Shown here: piece after piece, positions 1-9,048 of the stretch | Position numbering within the stretch: the first letter of the stretch is position 1 | How the letters are laid out: each line of letters begins with the position of its first letter | Source of the DNA: an uncultured Monoglobus sp. | Lineage (GTDB): Bacteria > Bacillota > Clostridia > Monoglobales > Monoglobaceae | Direction of reading: 5' to 3' | Assembly (NCBI GenBank): GCA_947628795.1 | Contig: CANRBF010000004.1 | Coordinates: 1-64,000 of the forward strand | DNA length: 64,000 bases | The notes under the pieces: model-generated | Told to the model about the DNA's origin: nothing | The model's database searches: none | The model's input: the letters and a program-made list of their open reading frames with translations, nothing else | Position numbers and translations under genes: made by a program

Positions 1-56
1 ACCGCTCCGAAAATCAGCAGCGCGCTCAAAATTGCCGAGATAATTTTTTTATTCAT
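1..56 (-). CDS. Secreted protein, N-terminal fragment (runs off window)
   Basis: Reading leftward from an ATG at 56, the first 18 residues are a typical signal peptide start: a short basic N-terminus (MNKK) followed by a hydrophobic run (IISAILSALLIFGA). An SD (AAAGGA) lies about 8 nt upstream and a good promoter sits at 89-117. The rest of the gene is outside the window, so no function can be given. It is divergent from the giant surface protease and shares its intergenic region. Confidence 0.6.
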   Translation of the reverse strand, partial: MNKKIISAILSALLIFGA

Positions 57-88
57 AATATCCGTCCTTTCAGAATTAATATATATAT

Positions 89-117
89 ATTATATCACAA
101 AATGTCGCTTTTGTCTA
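89..117 (-). promoter_or_regulatory. Sigma-A-type promoter for the leftward secreted-protein gene
   Basis: Read on the minus strand: -35 TAGACA (112-117), 17-nt spacer, -10 TATAAT (89-94), followed by an SD and the ATG at 56. Confidence 0.6.
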
Positions 118-164
118 TCCCTTAGTTTGCCGTTAAAAGTATATCGCGATATAATTCACGATTT

Positions 165-220
165 GTCGTTTAAAACTCGGTATTCAGGCGTGAAAAGCGG
201 ATTTTTTGACGTAAAACTCC
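165..220 (+). promoter_or_regulatory. Direct repeats resembling LytTR-type regulator boxes
   Basis: Three related blocks sit at about 20-21 bp spacing: GTCGTTTAAAACTCGG (165-180), GGCGTGAAAAGCGG (187-200) and GACGTAAAACTCC (208-220). The middle block closely resembles GCGTGAAATGCGGG, which occurs twice at exactly 21 bp upstream of the LytTR regulator gene near 19.4 kb, in the same orientation relative to its promoter. LytTR-family proteins (VirR, AgrA) bind such spaced direct repeats just upstream of -35. Binding is an inference. Confidence 0.45.
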
Positions 221-241
221 TGTTTGCGGGCGCAAACAAAT

Positions 242-270
242 TTGAAATTTGCCGAGAGTTGTGATATAAT
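242..270 (+). promoter_or_regulatory. Promoter of the giant papain/SLH surface protein gene
   Basis: -35 TTGAAA (242-247), 17-nt spacer, -10 TATAAT (265-270). The LytTR promoter at 19397-19425 has the same -35 and -10 hexamers and spacing. The transcript leader is about 57 nt, ending in the SD GGAGGT at 321-326. Confidence 0.7.
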
Positions 271-333
271 TGTTATGGTATTATGTTTTTTAAGCAGTTA
301 ATATAAATTTATAATACAACGGAGGTCGAAATT

Positions 334-3300
334 ATGAGGCAATTCTGGAAAATTTTATCATGTGTTATCGCGGCAGTCATGGCTGTATCGCTTGTTCCCG
401 CGGGGGCTTTTGCCGCCTCGAAGGACGGAACAAAAATTACCGCCGAGGCCGCGGCGAGGGAGTTTATCAAAAGCGGGACCGATGTTTATTTGCCCGAGAC
501 CGCAGATTCCGCCGAGGCCGAGGAGTTTCCAAGCTCTTTTGATCTGCGCGCCGCCGATCTTGACGGCAGCGGAGAGAAAAAGAATTATATCACGCCAGTA
601 AAAAATCAGGGAAATTTCGGCACATGTTGGGGCTTTTCCGCCATAGCCGCGGCGGAGTCGTCCATATTAAGCGAAACGGGACTCTCATGCGGCGAATGGG
701 AAGAGACTTACGGAAATGAAATGGACTTGTCCGAGCACCATCTCGCGTGGTTCGCCAGCGTTCCTCTGCCGAGCGGCGATGCTAACCGTCAAGACGGCGA
801 GGGCGTTTATATACCCGGCGCGGATGAAAACCCGAGCAAGCGCATGAACGGGGGCGGACTTACCGCCACGGCCACGTCGATATTTTCCTGCGGTATCGGC
901 CCAATGCGCGAGCAGGATTATCCGTATCGCGGCAAAGAGGGCAACATCATGTATTTAACGCCGGACGAAACTTTAAGCTACACCGACGGCGAGGGCTATA
1001 TGCCCTATTGCTACAGCGACAAGGACGACTGGAGCATTGACGAAAGCGAGCGTTTCGGCCAGGTCGCCGCGCTTGAGGAAAGCTTTTTGATACCCGCGTC
1101 CGCGCAGTTTGAGCAAGACGAAAACACGGGCGATTATAAATTTATATTCAATCAAGAGGCGGTATGCGCCGCAAAAAAACAGCTTATGCTCGGACGGCCG
1201 CTGCAGATCGGCTACTGCTCAGACTCACGGTTCACAAATGAGGAAACCTGGGCGCAATACTCGCCAACAAGCCCAAAAGAGGATCCGTTCAGCGCAGCCA
1301 ACTCGGATCATCAGGTCACGGTCGTGGGCTGGGACGACGATTATCCGAGGGAGAATTTCAGCGCCGACAATGAGCTTCCGCCCGAAAACGGCGCCTGGAT
1401 AGTTAAAAACAGCTACGGCGCCGTGAGCAGGGAATTCCCCGATCATGATAATTGGGGAGACGACGGATATTTTTATCTGTCATATTACGACCACACTATC
1501 GACAGCTTTGAGGCTGTGGATTTTGACACGGCAAACGAGTACAGAAGCGGCAAGTATTATGACCTCAAATATAACTATCTGCCGGCGAACCCCAACACGC
1601 AGTATCATCTCTACGATGAGCCCTGCTACATGGCGAATAATTTTTTAGAATACTCTGATATGATAATTCGCACTCTGTCTCTTCAGACCAACACGCCGAA
1701 CACCACGACCACTTTTGAAGTGTATAAGCTGAACGAAAAAAGCGAAACGCCCACCGATGGCGAGCTGATCGCCAGCGAGACAAAAACATTTGAGCTGGGC
1801 GGCTATCACCGCGTGGATCTTGCCGAGCCGCTCTATATCCCCGCGGACACAGTTTTCTCGGTCGTTGTGACCAACAAAACAGCCGATGGGAAATACGAAT
1901 TGGTCAGCGACCGCAATGAGGGCGAGCTTATCTCAAGAAGCGTTATGGCGTCATCGTTCGATTCTTCGTACCCATACGTTTACGCGAAATCGGTCGTGAA
2001 TCCGGGCGAGAGCTATTTGGGCAGCACCGCCGGGGACGGCTCGGTATCGTGGAACGACTGGAGCGACGTGCTCTCCGAAGGCGAGCAGATGGGAACCGAT
2101 TTCCTAAAGTCGATCGGATACCTTGATCTTCTTGAGAGCGCCGAGCAAATGATCGACGAATACGAAACCGCGCTCTCCGCTTATCGCGCGGAGCATCCCG
2201 AAGTGCCGAGCGACGAGCTCCCCGAGGAGATCGCGGCTCTTCAAGATAAGTGCTATTCCAACGCGGCAATGCTTGACAGGCTCTTTAACTCGATAATGAA
2301 CGGGGATTACGACGATTTCGACCTCACCGACGAGCAGCTTGAAAATGCCAACGATCAGGCATTTTACGTTAACGACAACTTCCCGATAAGCGTTATCGCC
2401 GACCCGGTGGAGGCGGCCGATTACGCGTTATATTACGATCCCGAATCGGGCTTTCACAAAAACAGCAAAGACGGCGAGCCGATCCCGCCCGAGGAGCTCC
2501 CCGACGGAATAACTGCGGAGGGCAGCGTCGTTACGCTCACATCGGACTTTCGGTTCGTAACGACAAACAGAATCGGTCTGGCTTTATCGGACGGAGTGAC
2601 GCTCAATGTTTCGGAGGATGAAAGCCCGTCAATCCAATGCGCCCTTTCGGGCGGCGACGATCCGCGCGCTTTCGGAATATTCTCGAGCGGAGATGTAACG
2701 CTTGAGATAGACGGCGATCTCGCCGTGACAGCCGAAGGAACTGAAAACGCCATAAATACCGCGCTCTGCTCTGACGGAGATATAACGATAAACGGCAGCG
2801 GCGTTCTCAACCTAAATGGCGGACTGATGTGCGATACGGGCGCGCTGACTGTCGGCGGCGGCTCCCGCGTGACCGTGAAAAACGAGAAAGGTTACATCGC
2901 TTTCAGCACCGCGTGTATGACGGGCGATCTTACGGTTAAAGACGGCTCGAGCCTTGAAATTGCGGCCTCGGACCCCGAAAACAAAGACTGCGCGGCTCTT
3001 ATCATATGCGGCAGCGCCAATGAAGCGGGCAGGATAACGATCAAGAACAACGCCTCGCTCAAAATAACCTCGGACGGCATCGGCATTATGCCGTTTCAGG
3101 CGGACACGCGGGCAGTTGCGGATATTGACTCAAGCTGCGTCTTTACCGTCGAGGGTGATCCCGCGGTAGGCGTCAAGCTTGAGGGCGTCAGCGCCGAATC
3201 CGACGCGGCTCCCGCGTCATACGACAGCGAGAAAGAGGCTTATGTTAACTCCGGCGGCGAGCCCGCGAAAAGCATAACGTTTTATCCGCTCCCCTCCTCT

Positions 3301-4896
3301 CCCTCCGTCGGCTCGGGAGGAAGCATATCGACAAGCACATTCTCGACCTCGAACACGGCCCCGACCGCGGCTCCCACGCCCGACGCGACCGCCGCGCCGC
3401 AGACAATCGAGCCCCAAACAACTGACATAAACCAATCATCGGGAAGCGGACTGCCGTTTGCAGACGTCAGCGCCTCCGACTGGTTCTATGACGCGGTTTG
3501 CTCCGCGTATAACAGCGGTCTCGTAAATGGCGTGAGCGGCACCGAGTTCGGCCCCGACCAAAATATGACCCGCGGAATGCTTGTGACGATAATCGGACGT
3601 ATGGAAAACGCGCAGTCAAACGGAGCCTCGATGAGCGACGTTGACCCGAACGAATACTACGCGCCGTATGTGGCTTGGGCGGCCGAAAACGGCATTGTGA
3701 CGGGCTTTGAGGACGGCACATTCAGGCCCGATGAAAACGTGACGCGCGAGCAGACCGCGGCTATACTCTACAGATACGCGCGATATAAGGGCGCGGATGT
3801 TTCGCTAGGCGAAAACGCGGATATATCGGGCTTTACCGACGCGGCAGAGATCAGCGAGTATGCCTTGTCTGCCATTCACTGGGCATACGGAGCGGGAATT
3901 ATAAGCGGCTATCCCGACGGCACTCTCGCGCCCGCGGCGAACGTGACCCGCGCTGAGTTTGTGACGATGCTCGTTCGGCTTGAGCCGCAAAACTCGGAAG
4001 TTGATTACTCCGATTTGGCAAACTGGGCGTATTTCGAAAGCGGCGGTACCGACAAGGCGGCCGACGTGTTCTTCGTCTGCCCCACGGTCTACATGGGCGG
4101 CGACAACATGAGCCTCTCGGATGAGAAAACCAAATCAAATTTCCTGGGCGCGACAAATATGGAAAAGGGAATATATGACGACGACAGTCGATTCTTCGCT
4201 CCGTATTACCGCCAGGCGGGCCTTGAGGTCTACACCATGGACGATAGCGAGAGAGAAAAATATCTCGCGTCCGCTTACGAAGATATAAAAGACGCGTTTG
4301 AATATTATTATAAAAACATAAACGACGGCCGCCCGATAATACTGGCGGGATTCTCTCAGGGCGGCGATATGTGCATTAGGCTTGTGAGAGATTATTTCGC
4401 GGACAAATCGGCGCGAGATCAGCTTGTGGCGTGCTACGCAATAGGCTGGAGGCTCACCGGGGACGAGACGAAAAAATATCCGCAGCTGAAATCGGCCGAG
4501 GGCGAGAGCGACACCGGAGTTATTATCGCGTTCACCTGCGAGGCGCCCGAAATTGAAGATTCGATAATCATACCCAAGGGCACAAAGTCCCTCGCGATAA
4601 ATCCGCTTAACTGGAAAACCGACGGCACCCCGGCGGACAAGAGCCTTGATCTCGGCTCCTGCTTCACGGACTACGGCGGAAACATCAAAAACGAGGAACC
4701 GGCCCTGACCGGAGCGTATATCGACGATGTGCGCGGCGCGCTCAAGGTCACCGACGTCACGCCCGAGGAATATCCTCCGGGGCTCGACGTGTTTGAAAGC
4801 GGCGTGTACCACCTGTACGACTATCAATTCTTCTATCGCAATCTTGAGAAGAACGTGCGGACAAGGCTTGACGCCTTCAAAGATGATCGCGGTTGA
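334..4896 (+). CDS. Giant secreted papain-like (C1A) protease with beta-solenoid, SLH triplet and C-terminal DUF3089 hydrolase
   Basis: A 1520-residue secreted surface protein. The signal peptide covers about residues 1-27 (ends AGAFA). A papain-family domain follows with the oxyanion Gln and catalytic Cys in NQGNFGTCWGF (C98), the His in SDHQVTVVGW (H326) and the Asn in WIVKNSYG (N359). A lectin-like or beta-rich region runs to about 630, then a solenoid of repeating TSDFRFVTT, GDVTLEIDGDL and GDITINGSG strands (about 690-1000). A Ser/Thr/Pro/Ala linker leads to three SLH repeats (about 1040-1212), which normally bind secondary cell-wall polymer. Unusually, a further domain lies beyond the SLH triplet (about 1222-1520). 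It contains GFSQGG with nucleophile S1341 and resembles the DUF3089 alpha/beta-hydrolase family. The SD GGAGGT fixes the start. Clostridial C1A-SLH proteases are known; the C-terminal hydrolase fusion is the odd part. Substrate unknown. Confidence 0.88.
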   Translation: MRQFWKILSCVIAAVMAVSLVPAGAFAASKDGTKITAEAAAREFIKSGTDVYLPETADSAEAEEFPSSFDLRAADLDGSGEKKNYITPVKNQGNFGTCWGFSAIAAAESSILSETGLSCGEWEETYGNEMDLSEHHLAWFASVPLPSGDANRQDGEGVYIPGADENPSKRMNGGGLTATATSIFSCGIGPMREQDYPYRGKEGNIMYLTPDETLSYTDGEGYMPYCYSDKDDWSIDESERFGQVAALEESFLIPASAQFEQDENTGDYKFIFNQEAVCAAKKQLMLGRPLQIGYCSDSRFTNEETWAQYSPTSPKEDPFSAANSDHQVTVVGWDDDYPRENFSADNELPPENGAWIVKNSYGAVSREFPDHDNWGDDGYFYLSYYDHTIDSFEAVDFDTANEYRSGKYYDLKYNYLPANPNTQYHLYDEPCYMANNFLEYSDMIIRTLSLQTNTPNTTTTFEVYKLNEKSETPTDGELIASETKTFELGGYHRVDLAEPLYIPADTVFSVVVTNKTADGKYELVSDRNEGELISRSVMASSFDSSYPYVYAKSVVNPGESYLGSTAGDGSVSWNDWSDVLSEGEQMGTDFLKSIGYLDLLESAEQMIDEYETALSAYRAEHPEVPSDELPEEIAALQDKCYSNAAMLDRLFNSIMNGDYDDFDLTDEQLENANDQAFYVNDNFPISVIADPVEAADYALYYDPESGFHKNSKDGEPIPPEELPDGITAEGSVVTLTSDFRFVTTNRIGLALSDGVTLNVSEDESPSIQCALSGGDDPRAFGIFSSGDVTLEIDGDLAVTAEGTENAINTALCSDGDITINGSGVLNLNGGLMCDTGALTVGGGSRVTVKNEKGYIAFSTACMTGDLTVKDGSSLEIAASDPENKDCAALIICGSANEAGRITIKNNASLKITSDGIGIMPFQADTRAVADIDSSCVFTVEGDPAVGVKLEGVSAESDAAPASYDSEKEAYVNSGGEPAKSITFYPLPSSPSVGSGGSISTSTFSTSNTAPTAAPTPDATAAPQTIEPQTTDINQSSGSGLPFADVSASDWFYDAVCSAYNSGLVNGVSGTEFGPDQNMTRGMLVTIIGRMENAQSNGASMSDVDPNEYYAPYVAWAAENGIVTGFEDGTFRPDENVTREQTAAILYRYARYKGADVSLGENADISGFTDAAEISEYALSAIHWAYGAGIISGYPDGTLAPAANVTRAEFVTMLVRLEPQNSEVDYSDLANWAYFESGGTDKAADVFFVCPTVYMGGDNMSLSDEKTKSNFLGATNMEKGIYDDDSRFFAPYYRQAGLEVYTMDDSEREKYLASAYEDIKDAFEYYYKNINDGRPIILAGFSQGGDMCIRLVRDYFADKSARDQLVACYAIGWRLTGDETKKYPQLKSAEGESDTGVIIAFTCEAPEIEDSIIIPKGTKSLAINPLNWKTDGTPADKSLDLGSCFTDYGGNIKNEEPALTGAYIDDVRGALKVTDVTPEEYPPGLDVFESGVYHLYDYQFFYRNLEKNVRTRLDAFKDDRG

Positions 4897-4938
4897 TATT
4901 TGATATAATTTATTCAAAAAATATAAGGAGTTGATTTT

Positions 4939-6378
4939 ATGACAACATTTTTTATCGGACTCGCACTGCTTTTGGTTGGCGGCGCCTTATACGGAAAGGT
5001 GTGCGAAAAAGCCTTCGGTCCCGACGATCGCAAAACGCCCGCCGTCAGACTTAACGACGGCATGGACTATGTGCCCATGCCCAAATGGAAAAACTCGCTG
5101 ATTCAGCTTTTGAATATAGCGGGAACAGGCCCTATCCTGGGTCCGATACAGGGTATTCTTTTCGGGCCTATCGCGTTTTTGACCATCCCGATCGGCTGCG
5201 TGCTGGGCGGCGCGCTGCACGACTACATGTGCGGCATGATCTCGGTGCGCGAGGACGGCGCTCAGATGCCCTCGCTCATACGCAAATATTTGGGCAAATA
5301 TACATACCCGCTCTATAACGTGTTTGTGTGCCTCACGATGCTGCTGGTTGGCACGGTGTTTATCTACACGCCGGGCGATCTGTTTATAACGCAGATCCTG
5401 AGGACCGACAACGGCGCGGGCAACCCGCTTGTATGGGTGGTATACGGCGCGATATTCGCATATTACGTTATCGCGACGCTGTTCCCGATAGACAAGATAA
5501 TCGGCAAAGTCTACCCGTTTTTCGGCGCTCTGCTGGTTCTGTCGGCTATCGGCGTGTTTATAGGATTTATTGTCAAAGGCTATCCGCTTGATAACATTTG
5601 GGTGACCGGGGTCTCGGGCGTTCACCCCGAGGGTCTGCACTTTATTCCCGTGTTCTTTGTCACAGTCGCATGCGGCATAGTTTCGGGGTTCCACTCCACT
5701 CAGGCCACGCTCGTTTCGCGCACAATAGGCAATGAAAAAGAGGGCCGCATGACGTTTTACAACATGATGATCGCAGAAGGCGTTATCGCGATGATTTGGG
5801 CGGCCGCGGCAATGGGCGTTATGAAGCTCGGTCTCGCCTCCGCCTCCACAAGCGCGACCGACGTTGTGGGAATCGTGGCGAAAAACCTGCTCGGCAGCGT
5901 GGGCGGCATAATCGCCGTTATCGGCATTATTATTCTTCCGATCACTTCGGGCGACACGGCGCTGCGCTCGCTCAGGCTGATAATTTCCGAAGCGCTCAAG
6001 ATCGACCAGTCCAAAAAAATGAAAAGGCTGGGCGTCTCGATAGTTATATTCGCGGTCGTGGCTGTCATACTGGTTTTCGCCAAGGTCAACGCGGGCGGAT
6101 TCAACGTGCTCTGGCGCTACTTCGCGTGGGCTAACCAAACTCTCGCGGTGTTCGCGTTCGCTATGATAACGGTCTTTATGATGCGGAACAAGCAGCCGTT
6201 TGTTATGTCGCTCGTGCCGGGTATGTTCTATATGTTCATAATCTCGAGCTTTATTTTAAACGCCGCGATCGGATTTAATCTGCCCTGGCCCGTAAGCTAC
6301 GCGGTCGCCGGAGTTCTCACGATCGCGTACGCCGCGATCCTGCTGTGGTGCGGAAAATTGGGAAAGAAAAAGATATAA
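4939..6378 (+). CDS. cstA: CstA-family transporter (peptide/pyruvate type)
   Basis: A 479-residue polytopic membrane protein of the carbon-starvation CstA family. The N-terminus has the family pattern of a first helix, a polar segment (MDYVPMPKWKN) and the conserved NIAGTGPILGPIQG motif (about residues 57-70). Many hydrophobic helices follow. At 479 residues it is shorter than E. coli CstA (about 700) and fits the compact Gram-positive form. The family imports pyruvate and/or peptides. It starts 42 nt after the giant protease with its own SD (AAGGAG), so peptide uptake could be coupled to proteolysis outside the cell. That link is inferred from adjacency only. A terminator follows at 6406. 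Confidence 0.88.
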   Translation: MTTFFIGLALLLVGGALYGKVCEKAFGPDDRKTPAVRLNDGMDYVPMPKWKNSLIQLLNIAGTGPILGPIQGILFGPIAFLTIPIGCVLGGALHDYMCGMISVREDGAQMPSLIRKYLGKYTYPLYNVFVCLTMLLVGTVFIYTPGDLFITQILRTDNGAGNPLVWVVYGAIFAYYVIATLFPIDKIIGKVYPFFGALLVLSAIGVFIGFIVKGYPLDNIWVTGVSGVHPEGLHFIPVFFVTVACGIVSGFHSTQATLVSRTIGNEKEGRMTFYNMMIAEGVIAMIWAAAAMGVMKLGLASASTSATDVVGIVAKNLLGSVGGIIAVIGIIILPITSGDTALRSLRLIISEALKIDQSKKMKRLGVSIVIFAVVAVILVFAKVNAGGFNVLWRYFAWANQTLAVFAFAMITVFMMRNKQPFVMSLVPGMFYMFIISSFILNAAIGFNLPWPVSYAVAGVLTIAYAAILLWCGKLGKKKI

Positions 6379-6405
6379 GATTTATTGAAACGATAGAGAA
6401 AAACA

Positions 6406-6440
6406 GATCCGCGGATTTTTATTCCCGCGGATCTTGTTGT
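6406..6440 (+). terminator. Intrinsic terminator after cstA
   Basis: Perfect 9-bp stem GATCCGCGG (6406-6414) / CCGCGGATC (6425-6433), 10-nt loop, followed by TTGTTGTT. The T-tract is imperfect. Confidence 0.65.
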
Positions 6441-6487
6441 TAGATGATAATGATTATATTTAAGTCTTTCGCGCACCATGATCGTAG

Positions 6488-6684
6488 GAGACCCCTCTCA
6501 GTCTGCGGACAAGCCGCAGCCAGCTCTCCCCAAGGGGCGAGCCTAGTCTCTACGTTGGCAGCTCTCCCCAAGGGTCGAGCCTAGTCTCTAGATCCTATTT
6601 CCTAGTCTCTACGTTGGCAGCTCTCCCCAAGGGGCGAGCCTAGTCTCTACGTTGACAGCTCTCCCTCCAAAGGAGGGCGAGCCT
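6488..6684. repeat. Cluster of interspersed dumbbell repeats
   Basis: At least four full or partial copies of the unit CAGCTCTCCCC-AAGGGGCGAGCC are separated by the short module TAGTCTCTACGTTGG. The first copy also carries the left arm CCCCTCTCAGTC and the inner hairpin TGCGGACAAGCCGCA. The last copy has a diverged stem. This fills the 312-bp gap between cstA and the first M13 peptidase; no gene is seen in it. Confidence 0.8.
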
Positions 6685-6690
6685 ATCAAA

Positions 6691-9021
6691 TTACCAAATG
6701 GCGACTCTGTCTTCGGGGGCCACCCACATACCGTCGTTTTCGGTGATGCCGTAGGTCTCGAAGAATTTGTCGCAGGTCTCAAACAATCTGTTCACGCGGA
6801 CGCTCGGAAGGCTGTGGACATCGCCCGTCGCAAGCATTTGTAAGTAACCGCGATACGCCGCGCAGATCTGCAGGTAGGCGTAGCTTTCGAACATTTGCTT
6901 ATAGTCAAAATTTTCGGTCCTTGACGCAAGCTCAGCCACAACCGACAGTCCGCCCATGTCGGCAGTGTTTTCGGTAAGAGTCAGCTCTCCGTTTGTGGTA
7001 ATTCCGGGCGCCGTCTCATAGCCGTCATAGAAATCTATAACGCTTTGGCACAGCTTGTCAAAGGCAGCCGCGTCCTCTTCTGTCCACCAGTTCACCGCGT
7101 TTCCGTTCTCATCATACTGCGATCCGTTTTTGTCAAACGCGTGACTGATCTCGTGGCCGACGACCATGCCTATGGCGCCCAGGTTTCTCTCATAAGGTGC
7201 ATCGGTACTGTATACTCCGGGCATCTGCAAAAATCCCGCGCAAACAGTCACATCGTTAAATGAGGGATTATAGAAAGCGTTTACCGTCTGCGGCGAAGCT
7301 ACCCACTGACTGCGGTCTACCACGGTGCCCTCTCTGGCTATCATGTCCTCTTCCTGTGCCTCGCCTATCGTTATCATATTTTCAACAAGGCTTCCGCCCT
7401 CGTCGTAGGTCTTAAGCTGTTTTGAGTCAAGGGTGACTTCGGAGTACTCGTCGGGGCAGCCGACCTTTATGCCCATGGTGTCAAGCTTTTTTATTGCCTT
7501 TTGTTTTGTGGCCTCGCCCATCCAGTCGTTATTTTCAAGTCTCTCGCGGTAGATCTCGATCATGCCCTTTATCATTTCGGTCAGGTCGGTCTTGGTTTTC
7601 TCGTCAACGTATTTGTCGCTGTACAGCTCGCCGAGGTAGTCCGGAACAAGGCTGTTTATGCAGCTCACGGCCTTCGTCTCATCATCAACGGTTCCCTGAA
7701 TGCCCATGACCGCGGAATTGTATTCATCTTCCGCTTTTTCGAAATCCTCGCTCAGATATTGAACGCAATTGTTGAGCAGCGCGAATTTGGCGTAAGTCTT
7801 TAATGCGTCAATATTCTTGTCGTCAAGCAGCTCGGCCGTCTTTTTCATCGCGCTGACATCATAAATCATAAATCTGTCTTTGAGCTTAAATCCGCTGTCT
7901 TCAAACACCTTTTCAACATCAATGTTTTTAAACTCCGCGCATATTTCGTCAAGCGAGTATATGTTGTATGTTTTGTCTATATCATAGACATCGGTAAGCG
8001 AAAGGCTCGCCTCGGCTATTTGGGTCTCAAGATCAAATACCGTGTCGGCCGCGGCTTTGGCGTCAGCCTCGCTGCAGCCTATAAGGGTGAACAGCTTCGC
8101 GATATATTTGAGATATGCCTCTTTTTGATTTTCGTCCTTTCCCTCATACATTTCCTTGGTGTTTATCGACGGAGTGAAGAAAGTATTAATATATTGGGTC
8201 GATTCCTTTGGATCGACCTCATTATAAAAACTCATGAAAGCATCGATCGCTTCTGTGCCGACAAAGTCCGAGACGCTCTTTGCCGCGTCTATCTCGTCAA
8301 GATACGGCTTTATCGGCTCATAGCCTTTGGCGTTTCTTGCCTCTTTGTTCATGTAGTTGTCGTAAATCGTCTTGATCTTGCCCGCCTTTGAGCTTTTGTC
8401 GGGGTTTGAGGAGTCAGCTTCCTTTACAACGGCTTTAAGCTGGTCGCTGACCTGATCGCCGAACATGGTGCCCGTGGCGCTTTTTCCCTCGGGGATCACG
8501 GCGCTGTCGAGCGAGTCGTGATTAATTGTCTGATAATAGTCGTCCTTGAGGTTTGTGCCGAACACGCGGTACATGCGCTCGATAAACAGCTTCATCTCGT
8601 CTGTCGTAACGTTGTCGTCGGGCGCGAATATGCCCTCGGATTTGCCCGCCACTATGCCCGAGGCGAACACGTCCGAAAGCTCGGTCTGAGCCCAGTCGGG
8701 AATGTCGGTGAACGTCTCGGCGGGGAAGGCTATGTACTTGTTTGCGCCCTTGATCTCGGGTATCTCGCCGAACGCGCGCTTAAGCATAACAAGTGCCTCG
8801 GCTCTTGTCACGCTCCAGTCCTCGTGGAGCAGGCCGTCCTCGTAGCCCTTTAATATGTCTGTCTTTTGCACGCCGGGATTGTAGTCGTCCGCGGCGGTTA
8901 AAAGCATGTCGCAAACCTCGCCGCGTGTGGCGTAATCGTCCGCCGCGAATACCATAGCCGCGGGCATTGTGCCGATAAGCATTGCCGCGCTTAATATAAG
9001 CGCAATTAGTTTTTTCTTCAT
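6691..9021 (-). CDS. SLH-anchored M13 (neprilysin-like) metallopeptidase, paralogue 1
   Basis: A 776-residue secreted zinc peptidase. The signal peptide spans about 1-26 (ends MVFA). Two SLH-type repeats follow (about 28-155), the second ending at MYRVFG. The M13 domain takes up the rest: NAFYNPSFND substrate-binding motif, zinc site GHEISHAF (H623, E624, H627), the third-ligand motif ENTADMGG near 683, and a C-terminal tryptophan ending (VAIW), as in neprilysins. All catalytic residues are present. M13 enzymes cleave short peptides on oligopeptide substrates; here the SLH domains should hold the enzyme in the wall. It is last in a leftward run with the SLH solenoid protein (27-bp gap) and paralogue 2. 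SD AGGAGG. Confidence 0.92.
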   Translation of the reverse strand: MKKKLIALILSAAMLIGTMPAAMVFAADDYATRGEVCDMLLTAADDYNPGVQKTDILKGYEDGLLHEDWSVTRAEALVMLKRAFGEIPEIKGANKYIAFPAETFTDIPDWAQTELSDVFASGIVAGKSEGIFAPDDNVTTDEMKLFIERMYRVFGTNLKDDYYQTINHDSLDSAVIPEGKSATGTMFGDQVSDQLKAVVKEADSSNPDKSSKAGKIKTIYDNYMNKEARNAKGYEPIKPYLDEIDAAKSVSDFVGTEAIDAFMSFYNEVDPKESTQYINTFFTPSINTKEMYEGKDENQKEAYLKYIAKLFTLIGCSEADAKAAADTVFDLETQIAEASLSLTDVYDIDKTYNIYSLDEICAEFKNIDVEKVFEDSGFKLKDRFMIYDVSAMKKTAELLDDKNIDALKTYAKFALLNNCVQYLSEDFEKAEDEYNSAVMGIQGTVDDETKAVSCINSLVPDYLGELYSDKYVDEKTKTDLTEMIKGMIEIYRERLENNDWMGEATKQKAIKKLDTMGIKVGCPDEYSEVTLDSKQLKTYDEGGSLVENMITIGEAQEEDMIAREGTVVDRSQWVASPQTVNAFYNPSFNDVTVCAGFLQMPGVYSTDAPYERNLGAIGMVVGHEISHAFDKNGSQYDENGNAVNWWTEEDAAAFDKLCQSVIDFYDGYETAPGITTNGELTLTENTADMGGLSVVAELASRTENFDYKQMFESYAYLQICAAYRGYLQMLATGDVHSLPSVRVNRLFETCDKFFETYGITENDGMWVAPEDRVAIW

Positions 9022-9048
9022 AGATAAGTTCCTCCTAAAAAAATTTAT

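Noticed and set aside
4135-4917. Antisense open frame (260 codons) across the DUF3089 domain
   Set aside because: Low-complexity reverse-frame product with no start signals; the forward frame is a clear protein domain.
4987-6138. Long antisense open frame (383 codons) across cstA
   Set aside because: Shadow frame of a GC-biased gene: no SD, composition rich in His/Arg/Asp as expected from reverse reading, and complete overlap with a well-recognised transporter.
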